A DNA stretch of 23,933 nucleotides, taken from the NCBI GenBank assembly GCA_001430745.1, contig KQ481945.1, positions 297,528 through 321,460 of the forward strand. Reading direction: 5' to 3'. A program made the position numbers and the translations under genes. Every line of letters starts with the position of its first letter. Positions within the stretch are counted from its first letter, which is position 1. The notes under the pieces were generated by a model. The model made no database searches. It worked only from the letters and a program-made list of their open reading frames with translations, and was not told the origin of the DNA. Positions 1 to 8,495 of this stretch are shown here, piece after piece. The stretch is from Auxenochlorella pyrenoidosa (Eukaryota > Chlorophyta > Trebouxiophyceae > Chlorellales > Chlorellaceae).

Positions 1-83
1 CGCCCCCCCCCCCCCCCCCCCGCCCCCCGGCTATAACCAAAGCACAGTTTTGACTTTTTTCGTTAACCTACTTGATCCTGCAG
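1..83 (+). other. 3' part of a P450 intron (window edge)
   Basis: The window opens in an intron of the P450 gene. The first 30 bases are almost pure C. An AT-richer stretch follows and ends in a pyrimidine-rich acceptor with CAG at 81-83. No exon is visible here. The poly-C run is at the contig edge and may contain sequencing error. Confidence 0.6.
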
Positions 84-293
84 AGCACGAGGCCCGGGTG
101 CTGGCTGAGGTGGACGCCTTTGGCCGCGATCGGCTGCCCACCGCCGCCGACCTGGACCCCCACTTCCCCTGGACCCAGGCGGCCATCCAGGAGGCGCTGC
201 GCCTCTACCCGCCCGCCGCGCTGGCCATCCGGCAGCCACCTGCAGGGGGCATGGAGCTGGGGGGGCTCTGGGTGCCGGAGGATGCGAACCTGC

Positions 294-330
<37 letters not shown>

Positions 331-1497
331 TGTGAGGGGAGGGTGATGCGTGCGTGTTGCATGTGTGTGTGCGTGTGTGTGTGTGGGTGGGCGGGGGTGG
401 GCCCTCTGGGATGGTGCTGGGCCGGGTATATTTGCAGTGACAGAGGTACGATTTGCTGGCGCCAGGGTGCAGGCGGCATCACAGGGCAAAAGGTGAAAGC
501 CGGGCAGGCCGCTCCCCTCGGCCTGGGCGCCCCTCTGCCCGCCTGCCCTCCCTACATACCTGATTGCCGGGAGCCCTGCAGGTGCCCATCTTTGCCATGC
601 ACCGCAACCCGCGGTGGTGGAAAGACCCCGATGCTTTCAAGCCAGAGCGCTTTTTGCCCGGCACCCCCGAGGCTGCAGAGGTGGGGGCCTGCTCCTGCCG
701 CGATGCCCGCCCCCCCCCACCCACCACCACCACCCAGAATGCAGCGTCCTCCCTGCACAGCCCGCAAGAGGCCTGCCAGCAGCCGCAGAGGAAACTGCGG
801 CGCGCAGCCGTAGGCGCTGTGCGCTGGGCTCGGCAGTGCCGCCTGGCTGCCACCCCCTGACTGGCCTGCGCCTGCCCGCTTGGCACCTCGCAGGTGGTGC
901 CCAACTCTTACATCCCCTTTGGCGACGGAGCCCGCAAGTGAGAGGCGCACCCGCGTTTGCCAGGCCTGCCTGCCAGTGGCCGGCGCAGCAGCGCAGGCGC
1001 CCGCGCTCCACGCCGCCTGCGGCACCCTCGCCAGTGTCCTCCCGCCTCACCCGCCCGGCGCCACCCCTGCCCCTACCGTCCCCTCTGCGCACAGGTGCAT
1101 CGGCTGGCGGTTTGGCCTGATGGAGGCGGGCCTCTCCCTGGTGCAGCTATTCCAGCGGTACACCTTCCGCCTGCTGCCGGGCCAGGTGCCTCTCAAGGTG
1201 GGAAGCCAGGAAGCAGCGGTTGGCATGCGCAGGGGCAGGGGGGCCAGGCGGTGCATGCTGCCCCCATCGGCAGCATGCTTGCCATGCTGGCCTGCCCCCG
1301 GCACGCCAGCCGCGGCATGTGTGGGTGCCATGCAGGGCCGCTCGGTTGTTCTGCGCACGCGCAGCCGGCTGCCTCCATGGCGTGCCACGCCGGCTGTCCT
1401 CCCAGCCTTGCCCGCTGCTGCCTGTTTGCAGACCAAGATGCTGCTGACCATGGGCCCAGCGGAGGGTGTACACGTCACTGTGCACCGCCGCACCTGA
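84..1497 (+). CDS. Cytochrome P450 monooxygenase, C-terminal part (5' end outside window)
   Basis: Haem-thiolate monooxygenase; substrate unknown. Exons read as 84-295, 582-680, 894-937, 1095-1197 and 1432-1497, all with GT-AG introns and continuous phase, giving the last 173 residues. Motifs appear in the expected order: the K-helix ExxR motif as EALRLYPP; the meander PERF motif in DAFKPERFLPG; and the haem-binding loop FGDGARKCIG, which fits FxxGxRxCxG with the axial Cys and is split by the third intron (after base 937). The I-helix and membrane anchor would lie upstream. The text around the haem loop (CIGWRFGLMEAGLSLVQLF) recalls the CYP3/CYP711-like clans, but that is recollection, not an assignment. 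The stop at 1495-1497 is followed by a TGTAA signal at 1642. The gene is convergent with the SET-domain gene. Confidence 0.93.
296..329 (+). repeat. (GT)n microsatellite starting at a splice donor
   Basis: About 16 GT units begin at the 5' splice site after base 295, so the donor is the first unit of the repeat. A second GT-rich stretch lies at about 361-385. Length changes would not alter the exon, but several overlapping donors exist. Confidence 0.9.
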
Positions 1498-1641
1498 GGG
1501 GCAGCCGCGCGACGCCTCGCATGTGCCGTCGAGCGCTACAAGTGACGCACCCTTGGCGTTGCAAGTTGTTGTTGCTTTGCACGTGACTTGTTGGAGCAGC
1601 TGCGGGCTATTGCGCGCCACAAACTGACCCATACTTGGTGT

Positions 1642-1646
1642 TGTAA
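1642..1646 (+). terminator. TGTAA polyadenylation signal of the P450 gene
   Basis: TGTAA lies 145 bases after the stop codon. TGTAA is the usual poly(A) signal of green algae, normally 10-20 bases before cleavage. Only the motif and position support it. Confidence 0.6.
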
Positions 1647-1737
1647 GCGGCCGAGCAGAGTGGTAGCAACGCACCAAGGACGAGGATTGAGCAGCGGCGC
1701 AGCAGCCGTGATGACAGGCGGTTGGCTGAATAGTGTA

Positions 1738-1742
1738 TTACA
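1738..1742 (-). terminator. TGTAA polyadenylation signal of the SET-domain gene
   Basis: TTACA on the plus strand is TGTAA on the minus strand, about 440 bases past the stop of the minus-strand gene. It faces the plus-strand signal at 1642, so the two transcripts would end without much overlap. Confidence 0.5.
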
Positions 1743-2183
1743 ATGTGCGTCGTGCATTGGCGTCCATGTTTATGCCCAGGAAGCACGTCCAAGCAACTCG
1801 GTGGCAGCAACATCGGTCAGTATCATGGCGGTAGGTGCAAGTGCCACAGACAACAAAATGGTGTTTAAAAAAGCAGTGCAACCGGTGGTGGCAAAATGAG
1901 GCCTGGTTATACATCAAAACAGTGCAGGTGCATACAAAAAAACATGTACAAAAGGGAGAAGGGGATCCTGAGGAGGCACAACAAAATGTGGATTATGCAC
2001 AAAAGGTAGAAAAATATAGGTTCAGAAGCTGGGGCGCAGTGTTGAGAGCACACCGCGCTTAACCTGGTTGTGGCGATTCATTTGAACTGAAAGCTGGCAC
2101 GCTGGCATGCATGCACGCTGGCCAATGGTGTGCTCTTCCGCTGTCCGCTGCTCTGCAAGCAGACCGTCAAGGCAGCTGGGAGC

Positions 2184-3395
2184 TCAAAAATGGAAGCCCA
2201 GGCTGCTCGGGTTGGCGCCATAGTCGACAAAAAGCTCCAAACCAGGAGAGCAGGCGCCGCTCGTGCTGGGCGCTGGCGCTGCCAGCGGGCGCAGCGCCCG
2301 CACCAGCGGCACCCATCGGATGCCCGGGTCGCCCCCGCCGGCGTTCAGGGCTGGCACGAAGCGCAGCAGGGAGGCGGGCAGCGAGGCGGGCAGCGGGCAC
2401 AGGTCAAAGGTGGCGTTTGCCTCGCCGGGGGGCTGGTGGTTGATCAGGTGGCCCGCGGCCGCCTGCAGCAGCAGGCCCTCTGGCGCCTCGGGCACTGCGC
2501 TGCTGCCTGCGCTGCTGCCGCCCCCAACACTGCTGACGCTGCCTGCCTGGGCGGCCGCCCCATGGCTGCCGCTCAGAGACTGGTCGGGGCGGGCGCCTGC
2601 ATGGTCGGCCCTGCACGGGCCCTCCAGCCACGCGGCGTTGACTGGCACACCGTCGCCGCGCGCCGCGGCCGCAAAGCGTGTCGCCGACAGGCCGTCTGGC
2701 CGGCCGTCCACCATGAGACAGCGGCCAAGGCAGGCGCGCAGGTGGAGCAGGTAGTGGTTGCCCATGGAGAAGGCGGGCAGGGCGGGGGCAAAGGCGTCGT
2801 CGTCGCCGGGCGAGGCAGCACCCATCTCCCGGAAGAGCTGTTCCTGGTCGTACACCAGGCCTGCACGGCCGGGACACGGCGCCACAGTGCAAAATCGCCG
2901 AGAGTAGGTGTGGGAGGCACCAGGGTGTGGAGGACAGGGCAAATCAGTGAGTCGCGGCACCAACAGCAGCACCCATGTGCCCCGTGCTCTGCTGCCAGCC
3001 CACGCCGCGCTGGAACCCACCGGGGTAGAATGTGATCACGGAGCCTGCTGGCACGCTGCTGCCTGGCGCCAGAAAGAGGCCGCGGCCGGCCCCTCGTAGC
3101 GTGGAAGGCTGCACTAGCAGGCAGGGCAGGCCGCCCACGGCCAGGGCGGCAGCTAGGTCGGCGGCACCGCTGTTGGCAGCACTCCTGAGGCGCGAAAGGT
3201 GGTTGAGGACCTGGCCCTGAAGTAGCAAACGGGACACCGAGAGAGGAATGTTGAGCTAGCCAGCTACCCTGCCATTGCCCATAGCAGCCAGGGAGGCACG
3301 GACATGCGGCGGCCACGGACGTGCGCGCCGCCACGTACGCGAGCTACTCACTAAGCAGGGCGGGAAAGGAAGAACCGTTTTACCGCAGTTTCCAT
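2184..3395 (-). CDS. SET-domain protein, SETD9-like
   Basis: Putative protein-lysine methyltransferase; substrate unknown. Minus-strand exons are 3395-3384 (four codons, META), 3216-3021 and 2860-2184, with GT-AG introns in phases 0 and 1. They give 294 residues, about the length of animal SETD9. The SET fold is recognisable. RGAGRGLFLAPGSSVPAG (about residues 45-63) is the opening strand, followed by FYPGLVY across the second intron. GHLINHQPPGEANATF (about 206-221) is the central NH motif, and ELFVDYG (about 278-284) supplies the C-terminal tyrosine. A Gly/Ser/Ala-rich insert sits at about 166-196. No zinc-finger or Post-SET cysteines are seen. The 12-base first exon is chosen because it joins in frame to an acceptor before GQVLNHL; a longer 5' extension cannot be excluded. 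The gene is divergent from the proline gene. Confidence 0.82.
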
Positions 3396-3741
3396 TCTGG
3401 ATCCATTCACCTGCAGCTCGACCACTCGCCGATCTTCACCGGGCGGAACCAGGCGGGCGGGACTGAGCCAAGCACGCGCTGGTCCTTCCGCCCAGCGCCT
3501 CAGGAACATATTGAGGCCACCCTAATGCGGCATCGGATCAGCCGAGAGCTGAGCGCGATGTCCGACTGGCGATGTAGAACCCAGCGAGCTGCTGTCTGCC
3601 ACTGCCGCGCTGCTGCCGCCAGCCAGCCTTATGTCTTCGAGCGAGCTATTCTGGCCCATTGTTCTTCTGCCGTTTGATTGATCAACTTGTTTCAGTCTAC
3701 TTATTCGATCGCTCCTTTGAAAACACATAGCGCTCAGAAAC
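3396..3741. promoter_or_regulatory. Divergent intergenic region (SETD9-like / ProA), probable shared promoter
   Basis: About 350 bases separate the start codons of two genes that point away from each other. The part at about 3660-3735 is AT-richer than its surroundings. No exact TATA box or start site can be fixed. A small plus-strand ORF at about 3525-3677 matches no family I know and is not annotated. The promoter role is inferred from layout. Confidence 0.5.
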
Positions 3742-6700
3742 ATGGTGGCCAACAACGAGGTGGGCTCTTAGAGCTGCATGGGCGCGCACCCAGATGCTTG
3801 TTTGTTGAGAATTCCGATGCATCGCCTGCATGCGGAATGCAGCCAGCCTGCAGTCGGCAAGACCGGTGCTTCGCCGCATGTGGACAATTGGGCGGCTCTG
3901 CAGGCCAGAAGCCGCTGCAGATTTCGTTTAGGAGCGAGAAGCAGCGATCCATCCCGCACCACGCAACTTGGGACTCAGCTACCGCCAACGCCGCCGCTGC
4001 TGCCGCCAGCTGCCGCCGCCCAGCTCCTGCCTGCTGATCGCCTCCCACCCATGCGCTCCCCCACCCACCCGCCCAGGGCTCCGCCCGCGACATGGCCGTC
4101 AAGGCGCGTGCGGCGTCGCGCGCGCTGCAGGCGCTGCCCTCTGCCGACCGCGTGGCCATCCTGAACCGCATTGCCGACTCGCTCGAGGCTCACGAGGCAC
4201 AGATCATGGCGGAGAATGCAGTGGACGTGGAGGCGGCGCAGGGCAAGGTCAACGAGGCGCTGCTGCAGCGCCTGGTGCTCAAGCCCAACAAGATTGCGCA
4301 GCTGGCGGGTGCGCCTGGCCAGCGCGGGGGCCTGCCGAGCGCGGACCCAGCTGGTGATGGCCGCACGGCCGGGCGTGCCTGGCCCCTAGGCAGTCACAGC
4401 GTGTGACTGGCCTCCGCAATGCCTTGTGTCTGCTCACGTGGCATGCGCACCACTGCATGCTTTCAATCTGCCTCTCCCTCAGCATGCTCGGCAACTCCTC
4501 CCCTCAAGGCATGCCTGCCCCCAGCCCTTACCTCAGTCTGCTTCACTCTGCTCTCCCATACGCAGACGGCATTCGCGCCATTGCCAAGCAGGACGAGCCG
4601 GTCGGGCGGCTGATCAGCCGGCTGGAGGTGGCAGAGGGGCTCGTGCTTGACAAGGTGCGGCGGTGCACGCTCCCTGCGGCTCGGCACTGCTGGCACGGCC
4701 TTGGGCAGGCACTGGGCTCTGGACGCGTGCAGCATGCAGCTATCGCCGTCCCTGATGCCTGCACTGTGTGTGTGTGGTGCGCTCGCCGGCGGCGCTGCCG
4801 GGGGAGCCGCACAGGGAGGCTTGCACAGGGTGGTGGTGAGGCCACCCGCACGAGTGGCATTGCGTAGCTGCGGGCGCTAGCTGGCAGCCGTCGCAGCCAC
4901 AGGCGCAGCCCGCGTGCCGCGCCTCTGCACCCGCCACTCCGCACACCTTCACGCCTGGTCGCCTCTTCGCCATGCACCTATAGGTCACTTCGCCCATCGG
5001 CGTGCTGCTCATCATCTTTGAGGCGCGGCCGGACGCGCTGCCCCAGATTGCCTCGCTGGCCATCCGCAGCGGCAACGGCCTGCTGCTGAAGGTGCGGCGC
5101 ATTGCCGCGACGGCTGTCTGGCCGCTGCACAGCCTGGAGTGCTTGCCCGACTTGCCCGCCGGCGCCGCTGCCTGGGCGCGGCATGTCTCCACGCAAGCTG
5201 CCCAGCGCGCGCTTGCCCAGCCCACGCCGTGCCCGCCCCACCCCCACGCAGGGCGGCAAGGAGGCGACCCGTTCCAACGCGCTGCTGCACAAGCTGATTG
5301 TGGACGCTGTGGCCGAGGTGGCCCCCGGGGTGGGGCGCGACCTGATTGGACTGGTCACTAGCCGCGACGAGATCGACCAGGTGGGTGCCGCAGCAAGGTG
5401 TAAAAATGGCAGACGTGCACAGCGCGTGCAGTGTTCCCTTTCTGGAGCCTGCGCTATCTCAGGGCTGGCTGGGCGGGCCCCGTGGCGCGTTGTGCGACAG
5501 ACCTGCTTGCCCGGCCCACTGCGGTGGAGCGCTCCCCAGCGAGCTGCCCTTCCCAGCGCCCAGCCGACCGCCCGCACCGCCCCTGCGGACAGCTTACACC
5601 ACGCTGCCCTCCCTGCTGCCCACGCTTCCTGGCCTGCAGCTGCTGAAGCTGCATGACGTGATCGACCTGGTCATTCCTCGCGGCTCCAACCAGCTGGTGG
5701 GTGGGCGCCACCGGGCCTGGCTGTGGGCTGGGACAAAACTCAGGTTTTCCCTCCAAGGGGCGCAGGGTCAGCACCAACCGTGGCGCTGTCTGGGGCAGCA
5801 GAGCGTACAGCCCAGCGCGCCTCCCGCTTGCTGCCCCAGCTGGTGCCTTGCCCGTGTCGCGCAAGGCCCAGGCCTGCGGGGCGCGCCGGCTGGAAAGTGC
5901 CACACCGCGGCTGCCTGCGGCATACAGCGGCGCTCCAACCGTGCCCCCCCCCCCCCCCCCCCGGTTCCTGGCCCCCAGGTGTCCTACATCCAGCAGCACA
6001 CCAAGATCCCCGTGCTGGGCCACGCCGACGGCATCTGCCACATCTACGTGGACGCAGCCGCAGATATGGGCAAGGCGGCCCGCATCTGCGTGGACGCCAA
6101 GGTTGACTACCCCGCCGCCTGCAACGCGGGTGCGCGCCGCGGCCCCGCCCGCCGCCGGGGTACCCGCTCAAGGGGGTGGCAGGGTGGCGGCATGCCTGCA
6201 GACGGCCTCCATGTGATGGCAGGGAAGCCGATTGGCATCCCGGGTGCTGCCTGAAATCCAGAGGGAGCTGGCAGGCCGCCCCCCTGGCACCGAAACAAGC
6301 TGCCCCAGAAGTGGGGCAGCAGCTTGTTTCGCACGGGTCAGCGCTTGCACATCATGCCCCCCCCCACCCCACCCCCTCCCAATATACACGCACACACGCG
6401 CTCCCTTTTTGCTGTCCCTCCCTGCCCCGCCCTGCAGTGGAGAAGCTCCTGGTGCACGACAGCCTGGTGGGAGAGAAGCTAGACTCGCTGCTGCAGGCGC
6501 TGCGGGATGCAGGTGGGGCTCGAGGGCGCGGCGCTGGGGGCGGGGGCTGTGCTGCCGGGGGCCTTGTGATGTTGCATACGTATTGTGGTGGGTCATGCAA
6601 GGTGGGCCGCACTCAGCACAGAATCCTGGCCCTGCTGACGAGTGCTGCTACCTAGCCCTGCAACTGGCGCACCCGCCGGGGGTGCTCACCACCCGCTGTC

Positions 6701-7681
6701 CTGCCCTTGCCATGCTGGCGCGCCCACTGCTGTGCAGGCGTCACCCTACATGGCGGCGACCGCGCAGCGGGGGCGCTGGGGCTGCCGGCGGCGCCCTCGG
6801 CGCGGCACGAGTACTCTTCGCTGGATGCCACCGTGGAGCTTGTCAGCTCGATCGACGAAGCGATCGACCACATCCACGGCCACGGATCAGGTGCATGCCC
6901 GCCGCTGCCCGCGCAGCAGCTTGGGCACACCGTCAGGCTGCTCTGGCGCGCCATGGCGCTTTTTGCAACGCAAGCCCTTGTGCTGCAGCCCGCCGCCTGT
7001 GTGCCAACTGCTGGCCAAGCTGAGCAGCAGGCGGCATGGGGGGGGGGGGGGGGGGCCCACCCTGCAGAGACTGCCGCTTGCCTGTGGGCCCGGGAGATCC
7101 GGATCAGCAGCAGCTGCTGGCCACACCTGGCTGTCACCAGGCGCTGACAGTGGGCTGCGCCGCGCCGCCCCTGCAGGCCACACCGAGTGCATCGTCACCG
7201 AGGACCAGGGGGCGGCCGACGACTTCCTGCGCCGCGTCGACTCGGCGTGCGTGTTCCACAACGCGTCCACGCGCTTCTCAGACGGCTACCGCTTTGGGCT
7301 GGGCGCAGAGGTGCGCGCGCGGCGCCGCGCCGCGCGCCGCGCACGCATGCTGCTAGCACTGCAGCAACACCACCCCATTTTGGGGTGCCCTCGGCTTCGG
7401 CCCCCGGCTCAGCACGCCTGCTATGCGGCGGCGCCGCCTGCATGGCAGCCTGGCTCCTCCGCCCCTGCCGTCCCACCGTGCCCGGCTCACCCGCTCCAAC
7501 GCCTGCCCCCCCCCATGGCCCTCTCTGGCAGGTGGGCATCTCCACTGCACGCATCCATGCCCGCGGCCCAGTCGGTGTGGAAGGCCTGCTGACCACTCGC
7601 TTCCTCATGCGCGGCAACGGCCAGACGGTGCAGAAGGACAAGGGGGTGACCTACACGCACCGCCCCCTGCCCCTCAACTGA
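3742..7681 (+). CDS. proA: Glutamate-5-semialdehyde dehydrogenase (gamma-glutamyl phosphate reductase), stand-alone
   Basis: NADPH-dependent reduction of gamma-glutamyl phosphate to glutamate-5-semialdehyde, the second step of proline synthesis. Exons: 3742-3759, 4077-4308, 4566-4654, 4984-5091, 5252-5380, 5640-5696, 5979-6129, 6438-6512, 6738-6890, 7177-7310 and 7532-7681. All introns are GT-AG; the total is 1296 bases, 431 residues. Conserved blocks include [20 protein letters not shown], the glycine-rich [34 protein letters not shown], the catalytic Cys in DYPAACNA (about residue 259), [18 protein letters not shown] and [15 protein letters not shown]. It matches the C-terminal half of plant P5CS closely. 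No glutamate-kinase domain is visible upstream, so it appears unfused, as in bacteria. The start is least certain: ATG 4092 gives 420 residues, but GSARDM just upstream resembles the plant family and follows a good acceptor, so a six-codon exon (MVANNE) at 3742 is preferred. No clear transit peptide. Confidence 0.93.
5944..5962 (+). repeat. Poly-C run (19 C) in a ProA intron
   Basis: An uninterrupted C run lies 16 bases before the acceptor at 5976-5978, where it may serve as or extend the polypyrimidine tract. Its exact length is likely unreliable in short-read data. Confidence 0.85.
6291..6331 (+). repeat. Short stem-loop in a ProA intron
   Basis: CGAAACAAGCTGCCCC is followed, after a short loop, by GGGGCAGCAGCTTGTTTCG. 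The 16-base stem is interrupted only by one three-base bulge. It sits mid-intron (6130-6437), away from both splice sites. No function is evident. Confidence 0.6.
7038..7055 (+). repeat. Poly-G run (18 G) in a ProA intron
   Basis: An uninterrupted G run in the intron between 6890 and 7177. Similar runs occur at about 9079-9089 in NOT3 and 19380-19396 in the bestrophin-like gene. These are typical length-unstable sites. Confidence 0.85.
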
Positions 7682-8463
7682 GCGGGAGGCGGCAGCGGGC
7701 CCGCGCGGCCGCCGCAGCGGCAGGCGGGCGCCGTTTTTGTGCTGGCCGGCTGCCTGCCGCTCCTGCAGCGGCTGCTGTACTTGTTTGCGCGCCCTGCTCA
7801 CCCTGACTCCGACCACAGCAGCAAGAATGACTGACCAGCCCTGAACGTGTGAACTGAGCACTTGCGACTCTCAGGACGGCACAGCTTGTCCGTGGCCTGG
7901 GCTCATTTGGCGGCGAGGGCTTGCAGGCAAAGCAAGAGAATCAAGTGAAATCAGGGCAATCCAATAAGTTAATCACACAAGCAGTGAGTGGAGAGAGGTT
8001 GGGGACTGTTTGATCAAGACTCGTTGAGCCTTCTTCCTCACCCAACTCTTGACGCGGCGCCGGCGCCGACAGCCGGCGGAAAGGCTTATGCGACAGCCTT
8101 GCTGACAAACCAGCGTTCATCAGTTGCTGGTGGGGCTCTTCAGGGGCTCAGCGTTGCCGTTCACGCGGCTCAAGAGTCTGTCCAGCGCCAGCGAATACGC
8201 AGCCATGCCCAAGGGTCCCATCAGCGCGATTGCCCACATCTCCCAGTACATTCGAAAGCGTGTCGAGACGGTAAAACGGCGAGAAGGAGACAGCAGGGAG
8301 AGACCTAGACCCGCCTGCTTTCCTCCCTTCGTTGGCCGCCTTCTGAATATGGATCTGGAATTAAAGAGCTGTCGGGTGTACGTTCACAGGCAGAGTCAGC
8401 TCGGAGCGTGGGCTCCAAGGTCACAGGCCGCGGCTCCGTCGCTTGAAGTGGCAACCAGTCGCC
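7682..8463 (+). promoter_or_regulatory. Intergenic region: ProA 3' UTR and NOT3 promoter/5' UTR
   Basis: The ProA stop and the NOT3 start, both on the plus strand, are about 780 bases apart. No TGTAA was found after ProA, so its poly(A) signal is unknown. The part at about 7920-8000 is AT-richer and would suit a transcript boundary. An ORF begins at 8205 (listed separately). Confidence 0.5.
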
Positions 8464-8495
8464 ATGTCCAAGCAGCGCAAGCTGCAGTCGGGTGA
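8205..8495 (+). other. Possible upstream ORF overlapping the NOT3 start
   Basis: ATG 8205 opens a 96-residue frame beginning MPKGPISAIAHISQYIRK that ends at 8495, past the NOT3 ATG at 8464 and in a different frame. If this region is unspliced 5' UTR, translating it would bypass the NOT3 start. Alternatively GTAAAACG at 8271 may be the donor of a leader intron. I do not recognise the peptide; it may not be translated. Confidence 0.25.

Larger units (their letters stand above)
1498..2183. other. Convergent intergenic region / 3' UTRs
   Basis: The region lies between the stop of the P450 gene and the stop of the SET-domain gene on the other strand. It is AT-richer than the rest, especially about 1830-2010. 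No supportable ORF was found. It holds two facing polyadenylation signals and is best read as two abutting 3' UTRs. Confidence 0.75.

Noticed and set aside
63..482. His/Thr-rich frames on the minus strand
   Set aside because: They are translations of the (GT)n microsatellite and the antisense of P450 exons.
1588..2062. Small plus-strand ORFs in the P450/SET-domain gap
   Set aside because: No conserved motif, unlike codon use, and they sit in probable 3' UTR.
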